Below are positions 7,626 through 15,184 of a stretch of 36,060 bases of DNA, piece after piece. The notes beneath the pieces were generated by a model, which did not search any database, was not told the origin of the DNA, and was given only the letters and a program-made list of their open reading frames with translations. Where the stretch lies: assembly GCA_024398935.1 (NCBI GenBank), contig JAKSIH010000029.1:1-36060 (forward strand), read 5' to 3'. Both the position numbers and the translations under genes were made by a program. The DNA is from Fibrobacter sp. (GTDB lineage Bacteria; Fibrobacterota; Fibrobacteria; Fibrobacterales; Fibrobacteraceae). Numbering within the stretch: the stretch's first letter is position 1; every line of letters begins with the position of its first letter.

Positions 7626-10600
7626 ATGGCAAAAAAGATGATTGCGTGTGACGGTAACGAAGCTACCGCTAACGTTGCTTTTGCAGTGAGCGAAGTGGCA
7701 GCTATCTACCCGATTACACCGTCTAGCCCGATGGCTGAACACGCCGACAACTGGAGTGCAGCAGGCAAGAAGAATATTTGGGGTCAGGTTCCCCGCGTTT
7801 TTGAAATGCAGTCCGAAGGTGGCGCTGCCGGTACCGTTCACGGTGCTCTGCAGGCTGGTGCTTTGACCACCACCTTTACCGCTTCCCAGGGTCTTCTCTT
7901 GATGATCCCCAACATGTACAAGATCGCCGGCGAATTGACCCCGACCGTCTTCCATGTGACCGCCCGTGCTCTTGCTATGCAGGGCCTTTCTATTTTCGGT
8001 GACCACTCCGACATCATGGCTTGCCGCCAGACCGGTTTCGCTATGCTCGGCTCTTCCTCCGTTCAGGAATGCCAGGACATGGCTCTCGTGGCTCACGCTT
8101 CTACTCTCGAATCCCGCGTCCCGTTCGTTCACTTCTTCGACGGTTTCCGTACCTCTCACGAAGTGATGAAGATCGAAGCTCTCGAAGACGGCGTTATCCG
8201 TAGCGTCATCGACGAAAAGTACGTGAAGGCTTGCCGCGAACGCTGCCTCACTCCGGACCGCCCCACCATGCGCGGTACCGCTCAGAACCCGGACGTCTAC
8301 TTCCAGGGCCGCGAAACCGTGAACCCCTTCTACAAGAAGGTTCCGGAAATCGTCCAGAAGTACATGGACAAGGTTGCATCCTTCACCGGTCGTCAGTATC
8401 ACATTGTTGACTACGTGGGCGCACCCGATGCAGAACGCGTCATCATCTCCATGGGCTCTTCTACCTGCACCATCGGTGACACCGTTAAGTATCTCAACTC
8501 CAAGGGCGAAAAGGTCGGTCTCGTAAACGTTCGTCTGTACCGTCCGTTCCCCATGGAAGCAGTTGTTGCTGCTCTCCCCAAGACCGTCAAGAAGATCGCT
8601 GTTCTCGACCGCTGCAAGGAACCGGGTTCCGCAGGCGAACCGCTCTTCCAGGACGCTCTTACCGCTGTTTCTGAAGCCGTCATGGCAGGCCAGATGGCTA
8701 TGCCCAAGATGATCGGTGGCCGCTACGGTCTTTCCTCCAAGGAATTCACCCCGGCTATGGTCAAGGCTATCTTCGACGAACTGAAGCTGGACGCTCCGCG
8801 CGCACGCTTCACCGTCGGTATCAACGACGACGTCTGCAACACCAGCCTCCCCATCGATCCCGACTTCAAGCTGGATTCCGACTTCTTCCAGGCCATGTTC
8901 TTCGGTCTGGGCTCCGACGGTACCGTTGGCGCAAACAAGAACTCCATCAAGATTATCGGTAACGAAACCGAAAACAACGCTCAGGGTTACTTCGTTTACG
9001 ACTCCAAGAAGTCTGGTTCCATGACCACTTCTCACCTCCGTTTCGGTAAGAGCATCATCGACGCTCCGTACCTGATCGGTGAAAACGAAGCTGACTTCGT
9101 TGCTTGCCACCATACTCCGCATCTCGAATCCGTCGACATGCTGAAGTATGCAAAGCAGGGCGCAACCTTCCTGGTCAACACCCCGCACTCCGCTGAAACC
9201 GTCTGGGATACTTTCCCCCGTCCGGTTCAGGAAGTCATCATCAAGAAGCAGCTCAAGGTGTACGTCATCGACGCATACGCCGTTGCCGCAAAGACTGGCA
9301 TGGGCCGTCGCATCAACACTGTGATGCAGACCTGCTTCTTCTCCAAGCTGGGTAACGTTCTCGATTCCGATACCGCTATCAAGTACATCAAGAAGTATGC
9401 CGAAAAGACCTACGCCAAGAAGGGTATGGAAGTGGTCCAGAAGAACTGGGACGCTATCGATGCTTCTCTTGCAAACCTCTTCGAAGTCAAGGTTCCGGCT
9501 GCTGTTACCAGCACCAAGGAATTCCGCGCTCCGATCCACGGCAACGCTCCGGCATTCGTTAACGAAGTTACCGCAGAAATCATCAAGGGCAACGGCGAAA
9601 AGCTCCCCGTTTCCAAGATGCCTGTGGACGGTGTATTCCCCACCGGCACTACCAAGTACGAAAAGCGCGACCTCGCCCTGAACATCCCGTCCTGGAATCC
9701 GGACGCTTGCGTACAGTGCGGCAAGTGCGCTATGGTCTGCCCCCACGCTGCTATCCGCGTGAAGGTTGTGGACGAATCCGCTGTTGCTAACGCACCGGAA
9801 GGCTTCAAGTTCACCGCTGCCAAGGGCTTCAAGCTCGAAGGCTCCGAAAAGCCCGTATTCGCAATCTCCGTCTCCAGCTACGACTGTACTGGTTGCGGCG
9901 TCTGTACTCAGGCTTGTATCGGTAAGGACAAGAATGAAGAAGGCAAGAAGGCTATCAACATGGTGCCGCAGGAACCCATCAAGGTTCAGGAAGGCAAGTG
10001 CTGGGACTTCTTCGTTGACCTCCCGGAATTCGACCGTACCAAGGTTAACAAGAACCTTGTCAAGCAGGCTATGCTCCTCGAACCGTTGTTCGAATTCTCC
10101 GGCTCCTGCGCAGGCTGTGGCGAAACAGCTTATGTCCGTCTCGTTTCTCAGCTCTTCGGCGACCGCATGGTTGTAGCAAACGCAACTGGTTGCTCTTCCA
10201 TCTACGGTGGTAACCTCCCCACTACTCCGTGGGCAAAGAACAAGGAAGGCCGTGGTCCGGCTTGGGCAAACAGCTTGTTCGAAGACAACGCTGAATTCGG
10301 TCTCGGTATGCGTCTTGCAATCACCAAGCATGCAAACCAGGCTGTAAGCCTCCTCGAAGCTGTGAACGTTCCTGCCGAACTCAAGGCTAAGCTCACTTCT
10401 CAGGATCAGTCCGACGAAGCCGGCATCCAGGCTCAGCGCGCTAACGTTGCTGAACTGAAGGCTGCTCTCGCTGGTGCAACCGACGAAGCTTCCGTAAGCC
10501 TCCGCGATGAATTCGCTGACTACCTGGTCAAGAAGTCCGTATGGATCTTCGGTGGTGACGGTTGGGCATACGATATCGGTTACGGTGGTCTCGACCACGT

Positions 10601-11195
10601 CATGGCTACTGGTGAAAACGTAAACATCTGCGTCCTCGACACTGAAGTTTACTCCAACACTGGTGGACAGGCTTCCAAGTCCACCAACCGTGGCGCCGTC
10701 GCCCTCTTCGCAGCCGCTGGTAAGCGCGCTGGCAAGAAGGACCTCGGTCTTATCGCCATGAGCTACAAGAATGTGTACGTTGGCCGTATCGCCATCGGCG
10801 CAAACGACGCTCAGGCCCTGAAGGTTCTCCAGGAAGCAGAAGCTCACAATGGTCCGTCTCTGATCATCTGCTACTGCCCCTGCATCAACCACGGCTTCGA
10901 TCTCAACAGCCAGCTGGAACACCAGAAGATGGCTGTGGATTCCGGTTACTGGACTCTGCTCCGCTACAACCCGGCTCTCGCTGCCGAAGGCAAGGCTCCC
11001 CTTGTTCTCGACTCCAAGGCCCCGACTATCCCGGTTGCAGAATACATCTACACCGAAAACCGCTACAAGCAGCTCACCCGTAACAACCCGGAAGTTGCTA
11101 AGAAGCTGGCCGACGACCTCCAGAAGGAAGTGGATGCACGCTTTGCATTCTACACCGCAATGTCTCAGGACACTGAAGGTCTGATTAGCCTGTAA
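7626..11195 (+). CDS. nifJ: Pyruvate:ferredoxin (flavodoxin) oxidoreductase, 1189 aa
   Basis: Single-chain PFOR, which oxidises pyruvate and CoA to acetyl-CoA and CO2 and passes electrons to ferredoxin; the main anaerobic link from glycolysis to acetyl-CoA. The N-terminal pyrimidine-type domain has YPITPSSPMAEHAD near residue 31. Two 4Fe-4S motifs are visible, CVQCGKCAMVCPH from residue 695 and CTGCGVCTQACIG from residue 754. The third cluster begins with CAGCGE at 828, and the TPP-binding GDGWAYDIG is at 977. Length matches the usual 1170-1200 aa. ATG 7626 is chosen because GGAG lies 6 nt upstream; the TTG at 7614 would bury that ribosome site. Very biased codon use implies very high expression and also explains a stop-free antisense frame over the whole gene. 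A terminator follows at 11257. Confidence 0.97.
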   Translation: MAKKMIACDGNEATANVAFAVSEVAAIYPITPSSPMAEHADNWSAAGKKNIWGQVPRVFEMQSEGGAAGTVHGALQAGALTTTFTASQGLLLMIPNMYKIAGELTPTVFHVTARALAMQGLSIFGDHSDIMACRQTGFAMLGSSSVQECQDMALVAHASTLESRVPFVHFFDGFRTSHEVMKIEALEDGVIRSVIDEKYVKACRERCLTPDRPTMRGTAQNPDVYFQGRETVNPFYKKVPEIVQKYMDKVASFTGRQYHIVDYVGAPDAERVIISMGSSTCTIGDTVKYLNSKGEKVGLVNVRLYRPFPMEAVVAALPKTVKKIAVLDRCKEPGSAGEPLFQDALTAVSEAVMAGQMAMPKMIGGRYGLSSKEFTPAMVKAIFDELKLDAPRARFTVGINDDVCNTSLPIDPDFKLDSDFFQAMFFGLGSDGTVGANKNSIKIIGNETENNAQGYFVYDSKKSGSMTTSHLRFGKSIIDAPYLIGENEADFVACHHTPHLESVDMLKYAKQGATFLVNTPHSAETVWDTFPRPVQEVIIKKQLKVYVIDAYAVAAKTGMGRRINTVMQTCFFSKLGNVLDSDTAIKYIKKYAEKTYAKKGMEVVQKNWDAIDASLANLFEVKVPAAVTSTKEFRAPIHGNAPAFVNEVTAEIIKGNGEKLPVSKMPVDGVFPTGTTKYEKRDLALNIPSWNPDACVQCGKCAMVCPHAAIRVKVVDESAVANAPEGFKFTAAKGFKLEGSEKPVFAISVSSYDCTGCGVCTQACIGKDKNEEGKKAINMVPQEPIKVQEGKCWDFFVDLPEFDRTKVNKNLVKQAMLLEPLFEFSGSCAGCGETAYVRLVSQLFGDRMVVANATGCSSIYGGNLPTTPWAKNKEGRGPAWANSLFEDNAEFGLGMRLAITKHANQAVSLLEAVNVPAELKAKLTSQDQSDEAGIQAQRANVAELKAALAGATDEASVSLRDEFADYLVKKSVWIFGGDGWAYDIGYGGLDHVMATGENVNICVLDTEVYSNTGGQASKSTNRGAVALFAAAGKRAGKKDLGLIAMSYKNVYVGRIAIGANDAQALKVLQEAEAHNGPSLIICYCPCINHGFDLNSQLEHQKMAVDSGYWTLLRYNPALAAEGKAPLVLDSKAPTIPVAEYIYTENRYKQLTRNNPEVAKKLADDLQKEVDARFAFYTAMSQDTEGLISL

Positions 11196-11203
11196 TAGCG
11201 ACG

Positions 11204-11247
11204 TGTCATCCTGAGCGAAGAGGCGCAAGCCTCGAAGTCGAAGGATC
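11204..11247. repeat. GTCATCCTGAGCGAAG intergenic repeat
   Basis: A copy of the element seen at 2672-2745 (GTCATCCTGAGCGAAG, then GAAGGATCT), here expanded by an inner hairpin AGGCGCAAGCCT. It lies between the nifJ stop codon and its terminator. Confidence 0.7.
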
Positions 11248-11256
11248 TCACATTAC

Positions 11257-11295
11257 AAAAACGGTTCCCGTTCGAAAGAACGGGACCGTTTTTTA
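11257..11295 (+). terminator. Terminator of nifJ
   Basis: AAAAACGGTTCCCGTTC pairs with GAACGGGACCGTTTTTT across a GAAA loop, with a single bulged T, and ends in a T-tract. It sits about 60 nt past the nifJ stop. Confidence 0.9.
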
Positions 11296-11316
11296 TTGAA
11301 ACTGTTTGCATTTTAG

Positions 11317-11440
11317 AAGCGTGCATCCACATCCAAGCGTAGGAGGCTGCTATTAAGCAGCCTTCGTAGCGCGGAGCATTCAACGTCACATGTTCTTATT
11401 TGCATTAGTTGAATGGGTCGTCTCATACCGATGCACGCTT
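11317..11440. repeat. Cruciform-like region bounded by inverted pieces of nifJ
   Basis: The 11-bp arms AAGCGTGCATC (11317-11327) and GATGCACGCTT (11430-11440) form an inverted repeat around two inner hairpins, AGGCTGCT/AGCAGCCT (near 11344-11363) and ATTCAAC/GTTGAAT (near 11379-11413). This gives a three-way-junction layout. Both outer arms match nifJ: 11317-11330 is the reverse complement of nifJ 11130-11143, and 11430-11443 repeats nifJ 11133-11146 directly. Confidence 0.6.
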
Positions 11441-11443
11441 TGC

Positions 11444-11521
11444 TTTTCAAGCCAACGGCCAACATCTCAGTCATGTCAAAACATAAATGTTTTGCCGCGA
11501 CGTTCGATTCGGGACCGTTGA
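11444..11521. mobile_element. 78-nt palindrome-centred insertion in a copied nifJ tail
   Basis: A direct copy of nifJ 3' sequence stops at ...CTTTGC (11443) and resumes at GCATTCTAC (11522), exactly where nifJ is continuous, so 78 nt appear to have been inserted, with GC present on both sides (possible 2-bp target duplication). The centre is an 8-bp-arm palindrome CAAAACATAAATGTTTTG (11477-11494). It carries no coding sequence. Its size and centre resemble the 77-nt insertion at 35406-35482; mobility is inferred. Confidence 0.45.
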
Positions 11522-11573
11522 GCATTCTACACAGCAATGTCTCAGGACACTGAAGGTCTGATCAGCCTGTAAT
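11522..11573 (+). repeat. Second copy of the last 52 nt of nifJ
   Basis: Bases 11522-11573 match nifJ 11145-11196 at 50 of 52 positions, covering the last 16 or so codons and the stop. The two differences (C/A and T/C) are both at third codon positions and are synonymous in the nifJ frame (Thr and Ile). The copy has no start and is not itself a gene. It may be an attachment-like duplication or a leftover of a diverged second nifJ. Confidence 0.85.
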
Positions 11574-11630
11574 CGGCGGAGCCGATTAGGTCGGCACTTC
11601 GTGCCTTTGAGGTTTGAGGTCGCTTGCGAC
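11573..11630. repeat. Chain of three short-loop hairpins
   Basis: Three perfect 5-bp stems with 2-3 nt loops follow one another: TCGGC-gga-GCCGA (11573-11585), GGCAC-ttc-GTGCC (11593-11605) and GTCGC-tt-GCGAC (11619-11630). Similar triloop hairpins occur at 31610-31618, 31740-31750 and 31957-31969. Confidence 0.6.
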
Positions 11631-11661
11631 GCTCGCTTAGAGGTATGAGGTTATTCAAAAA

Positions 11662-11702
11662 GATGAGAGTCAAGAGAAATCTTGGCTCTCGTCTTTTTTT
11701 AT
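11662..11702 (+). terminator. Strong terminator with GAAA tetraloop
   Basis: A 14-bp stem (GATGAGAGTCAAGA / TCTTGGCTCTCGTC) with two G-U pairs, which favour the plus strand, closes a GAAA loop and is followed by seven or more Ts. No intact gene lies directly upstream, so it may terminate a non-coding transcript from 11.3-11.66 kb or belong to the lost nifJ copy. Confidence 0.8.
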
Positions 11703-11759
11703 TCTGGGATAAAAGACAATTATGAAGTACAAATTATGATTTATTTTTATTTAAAAGGC

Positions 11760-11788
11760 TTGACAGAATCAAAATGGTTTACTAACTT
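11760..11788 (+). promoter_or_regulatory. Sigma70-type promoter of tRNA-Asp
   Basis: TTGACA at 11760-11765 is a perfect -35 box; 17 nt later TAACTT (11783-11788) is a fair -10 box. The predicted start is 5-6 nt before the tRNA. Confidence 0.65.
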
Positions 11789-11800
11789 TGGGTCACCAAT

Positions 11801-11876
11801 GGGGTGGTAGCTCAATTTTGGTTAGAGCACCGGCCTGTCACGCCGGAGGTTGCGAGTTCAAGCCTCGTCTATCCCG
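11801..11876 (+). tRNA. tRNA-Asp (GTC)
   Basis: A 76-nt cloverleaf: acceptor GGGGTGG pairs with CTATCCC (two G-U pairs), D-arm GCTC/GAGC, anticodon stem CCGGC/GCCGG with loop CTGTCAC giving anticodon GTC, T-arm GCGAG/CTCGT region with GTTCAAG, discriminator G. The 3' CCA is not encoded (TAGA follows). Confidence 0.95.
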
Positions 11877-11890
11877 TAGAAAAGAAAACA

Positions 11891-11927
11891 AAAAAGACTT
11901 CTCAGTTGAGAAGTCTTTTTTGTTTCC
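11891..11927 (+). terminator. Terminator of tRNA-Asp
   Basis: A 14-bp perfect stem, AAAAAAGACTTCTC / GAGAAGTCTTTTTT, with loop AGTT, then TTGTTT. It lies 14 nt after the tRNA end, so the tRNA is a single-gene unit. Confidence 0.9.
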
Positions 11928-12088
11928 CTCCCCCGTCCCCACGGGAGGGGGCAAAATCATTCCAGCAATAAACTGCAAGTTGTTTTTAAGATTGTCTCCC
12001 ACCCCCGTGCCATGGTAGGTGTGTTAATTTTTTCGTTCCTCGGCGGTGCTGTCACTTCGACTTTACTGGAGGGACTTGCGGGAAATTT

Positions 12089-12877
12089 TTAGAGGGGTTT
12101 GTGTTTCTGGAGGGCGCGGATATTTTTCGGCAGAACTTCCTTGTGCCACTTGTTCCATTCTTCGTAGTAGATATAGAGGCGTTCCTGCTTGCGGAAATCT
12201 CGACCATGCACGATTCGACGACCGTTGGATACCTTAGGGGGAATGACAATGTGGAGGCACTCGTGATAAACCACTCCGGCGATTGCATAAACCGGACAAT
12301 TCGCCGCATCGTACCCTTTGCTGATGCTGATCAGGTGGAAGTCCTCCCCTGTCAGGGGATCCTTACGGACAGAATGGAAACTGAGTCCTCCGATGCGGTT
12401 ACTCCAGGTAATTCTGCAGGTTAGCGTGTTTTCGAAGTAGGTTTCGTTGATCGCTGCCAGTACCTTATTCAGGTCATGATACTTGCCCTGAGGACAGATA
12501 GGCGGAATACGCCCCTTCGTGGAGATGGGTGCCTCCCCCTTATCTACAAGAATCTGGTCTACGGCAGTCCAGAAGCGACCTACAAGTTCCTTGACAAGAG
12601 CCTTGTTCTTGGCGGTCTTTCGGCGTACTGCATGTTCAGCCCATTCTGCGGCCAAATCGCGGGCCTGGGCGAATTCCGGACCTTTCATGTAGGCGGGAAG
12701 CATGACCTCGGGATGCCCGAAAAGAAAGCCTGCCTTGCAGCGAATGCTTTTTTTCAATAGCGGATTGTACTTAAAGCGGACTAAACCTTTGGAACATAAG
12801 GTAGAATCCTGTACGTTCTCCTTTTTTTCGGCGGGCTCGGGCTGAAAGCCAAATAGGTCTAGCTGGGTACTGGGCAT
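12089..12877 (-). CDS. SprT-like zinc metallopeptidase-domain protein, 262 aa
   Basis: The C-terminal part holds VVYHECLHIVIPP, an HExxH zinc motif (near residues 208-212), followed about 15 residues later by VHGRDFRKQE, the usual position of the third histidine in SprT/WLM-type minigluzincins. The first 60 residues are variable and hydrophilic; there is no signal peptide, so the protein is probably cytoplasmic. SprT-family proteins cleave DNA-linked or misfolded proteins in some organisms; the substrate here is unknown. The ATG at 12877 overlaps the stop of the upstream YkgJ gene by one base (TAATG), which indicates translational coupling. Downstream DNA (11941-12088) holds only short GC-rich inverted repeats. 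Confidence 0.8.
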   Translation of the reverse strand: MPSTQLDLFGFQPEPAEKKENVQDSTLCSKGLVRFKYNPLLKKSIRCKAGFLFGHPEVMLPAYMKGPEFAQARDLAAEWAEHAVRRKTAKNKALVKELVGRFWTAVDQILVDKGEAPISTKGRIPPICPQGKYHDLNKVLAAINETYFENTLTCRITWSNRIGGLSFHSVRKDPLTGEDFHLISISKGYDAANCPVYAIAGVVYHECLHIVIPPKVSNGRRIVHGRDFRKQERLYIYYEEWNKWHKEVLPKNIRALQKHKPL

Positions 12878-13674
12878 TACGGCTCCCCCACCCTGCTCAT
12901 GACGCCTTCAAAGGCATTTACGGCAAGAAGTCCACCAAAATAGCTTTCGGGAAGTTCCAGCAAGGCGTAGTGTTCCGAAATTCCGTAGACTGCATCTTCG
13001 ATATGGTCAGGCAGGTAGACGATGTAGCTATCGTTCCTTGGAGTCCTAAGATGTTCCGGCGTGCAATACTTCGGGTCTGTTTCGCTAAAATACATGCGAC
13101 AGGATACAGGCCTTAAGGGATAGATGGAACAATCGCCCTTGTAGTCGGAAAAGGGACAGGGTGTCCATGCTGCAAAATAATCGTGGAGGGCTTCATCCTC
13201 GGCCTTGTCGTCAAGGTCGTCGCAAACCAGTTCCGTATCACCTTGTGAATGAGCCGCCTTGTTCTTTTCATAAAATTTTTCGAACAAAGTAGAACGAACC
13301 TGGCAGGATTCCATGATGGAAAGGAGGTCCTCACGCTTGCGGAGCTCGCTGTAGAGAGTCAGGAGTTCAAAGGGTTCCACCGACATGGGATAATGGTGGC
13401 AGCAGTTCCCGCAGGCGGCACGGCACTGAATCGGGCGAGGGTGCTGCGGAAGAATCGCCTTGAGATACCCGGCAAAGGCTTCGTGATATTCCTGGGTAAA
13501 CTTTAGAATATGCGGAATCTGGGCGGCAAGGTTGTCGGGCCCAATGGCTGATTCGCGACCGAGAGTGGCAGCCAGGTTATCCAGGCGGTCCCGCTCCTTC
13601 AGTAAAAGCGCGCTGAGACGCATTTCGGCAATGCGGTAGGCTTTTGTTGGGAGATATTCTCGGTAGGAATCCAT
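12877..13674 (-). CDS. YkgJ-family cysteine cluster protein, 265 aa
   Basis: The central region has CRAACGNCCHHYPM, then later CPFSDYKGDCSIYPLRPVSC, the spaced cysteines of the YkgJ (CxxxCxxCC) cluster family, thought to bind zinc or an Fe-S centre. The function of the family is not settled. The protein is soluble and has no signal peptide. I start it at ATG 13674 (MDSYREYLPTKAYR); the open frame continues upstream to 13977 but that part has odd composition and would run into the divergent lipoprotein gene. It is the first gene of a two-gene unit with the SprT-like gene, with which it shares a TAATG overlap. Its promoter must lie in the 153-nt AT-rich divergent gap to 13828. Confidence 0.85.
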   Translation of the reverse strand: MDSYREYLPTKAYRIAEMRLSALLLKERDRLDNLAATLGRESAIGPDNLAAQIPHILKFTQEYHEAFAGYLKAILPQHPRPIQCRAACGNCCHHYPMSVEPFELLTLYSELRKREDLLSIMESCQVRSTLFEKFYEKNKAAHSQGDTELVCDDLDDKAEDEALHDYFAAWTPCPFSDYKGDCSIYPLRPVSCRMYFSETDPKYCTPEHLRTPRNDSYIVYLPDHIEDAVYGISEHYALLELPESYFGGLLAVNAFEGVMSRVGEP

Positions 13675-13827
13675 GGCACAAATATATCTTTTTTTATGAA
13701 TATTGAAATAGCTTGAAAAAAAGCTCACAAAAAAAGGAAAATATACAAAACAGGGCTTATAAAAAAGAAGATTTATATTTTTGTGTAAGAATAAAGTTAT
13801 CTTTTCTTTCAAAATGGGAAGACCATA

Positions 13828-15183
13828 ATGAAACAGAAATTTAAAACGAAGTTGACATTGTCTGCGGCCCTGTCTGCCGCCCTGACTTTTGTCGGGTGTA
13901 ACATCTTCAATCCTACAGAAGACGTGAGAGTAAGCTCCAACGATGCAGAAGCCCTTACCTACGAAGGGTACATGCATTTCCAGAAGAGCGAATATTCCGA
14001 AGCCCGAGAATATTTCGAGAAGGCTATCAAGGCCGACTCCGCCTATTCCGAAGCGTGGTATGGCCGTGCAAAGGCCGTATTGAACATGCAGCCCAGCCTG
14101 AACCTGTTCCAGCTGATTTCCTACGCCAAGAAGGAAGAAGGCCAGAATGCAGTCAGTAAGTTCATGAGCATGCCTGAAGAAGAAGCCAAGGGAATTAAGA
14201 GCGGTGTGGATTCCGTACTCTTTTACCTGGATCCCTTTATACAGCTGGATACCACGGGTAGAACGGACAAGCGCGTCCAGTTTGGTAATTTTTCCAATAG
14301 CTACGCCATCCTCCAGATGACCAAACTGGCACTGACGGTCCGAACAGCAAGCATTGACCTGCAGAACCTTTTCTCCACGGATCCAAACACCGGTACCATG
14401 TCTGTCAACTGGTCCGATTTGAGTCCTAGCGCCCTGGGCGAAGCCACCAAGGAAACCTTTAATGCCATGGCCGCCATGGCAGAAACTTTAAAGTCAAATC
14501 CCGAAGCAACCACGACCATCTTGCGCGATTATGTTCCTGGTTCAGAAATGCTTTCTGACACTGCACTTGTTCTTGCCACGGAAGTTCTTGCAGACCAGAT
14601 CATCAACGTTGCAAAGGTCGTGGATGATTCTGACATCGATCGCGGCGATGTGTTCCTGCTGTTCGGAAACCATATGGATGACGACGGCGATGGCTGCATA
14701 GACGAAGAAGTCTTTGACGGTGCCGACAACGACGGCGACGGCGAAGTGGACGAAGATGTTCGCGCCAACAACACCATGGTCCCCGAAATCGATTTCATCC
14801 ACCATTCACCAGGACAGATCCAAAAGGTCCTGTCCACTGAAGACTACCAGCTGGTTGACATTGACGGTGACGGAATCATGGGCGAAGAAGACTCGAAGGA
14901 ATACGAATTCGAAATTCCGGGATCCAACGACCGTAAGGCCCAGGATAATCATCTGTTCAAGTTCGCCAACACCCTTAGCTGGTCTGCCGCATTCGTATAC
15001 GGAAATCCGGAGCTGTCCACCGATATCCAGAGACAGAGAATCGAGCTCAAGGAGCTGATCCGTAAGGACAAGGATATCAACAATATCCAGTACCCCCTGG
15101 CAATGCGTAAGGCAATGATCGGCGGATGCTGGAACAACTACGACGAAGCCCGTTTCCTGCAGTGGTTCGAAGGGAGAAAGTAA
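13828..15183 (+). CDS. TPR lipoprotein with EF-hand-like calcium motifs, 451 aa
   Basis: A signal peptide ends in a lipobox, FVG-C24, so the protein is probably anchored in a membrane by a lipidated cysteine. Residues 38-80 form one or two TPR helices (YMHFQKSEYSEAREYFEKAI), a protein-binding fold. From about residue 284 come acidic DxDxDG loops, DDDGDGCIDEE, then DNDGDGEVDEDV, then DIDGDGIMGEED near 344, resembling dockerin or thrombospondin type 3 calcium sites. The start has GGAAGA 6 nt upstream. It is followed after a single base by the outer-membrane protein gene, so they form an operon and likely a complex at the outer membrane. The specific role is unknown. Confidence 0.85.
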   Translation: MKQKFKTKLTLSAALSAALTFVGCNIFNPTEDVRVSSNDAEALTYEGYMHFQKSEYSEAREYFEKAIKADSAYSEAWYGRAKAVLNMQPSLNLFQLISYAKKEEGQNAVSKFMSMPEEEAKGIKSGVDSVLFYLDPFIQLDTTGRTDKRVQFGNFSNSYAILQMTKLALTVRTASIDLQNLFSTDPNTGTMSVNWSDLSPSALGEATKETFNAMAAMAETLKSNPEATTTILRDYVPGSEMLSDTALVLATEVLADQIINVAKVVDDSDIDRGDVFLLFGNHMDDDGDGCIDEEVFDGADNDGDGEVDEDVRANNTMVPEIDFIHHSPGQIQKVLSTEDYQLVDIDGDGIMGEEDSKEYEFEIPGSNDRKAQDNHLFKFANTLSWSAAFVYGNPELSTDIQRQRIELKELIRKDKDINNIQYPLAMRKAMIGGCWNNYDEARFLQWFEGRK

Positions 15184-15184
15184 A

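Noticed and set aside
7605..11228. 1207-codon open frame antisense to nifJ
   Set aside because: It is a shadow of the strong codon bias of nifJ on the opposite strand; its composition (many Cys, His, Val) and lack of a start signal do not look like a protein.
12877..13977. Long N-terminal extension of the YkgJ gene
   Set aside because: The 101 extra residues are hydrophobic and basic translated intergenic DNA and would overlap the divergent lipoprotein gene by 150 nt.
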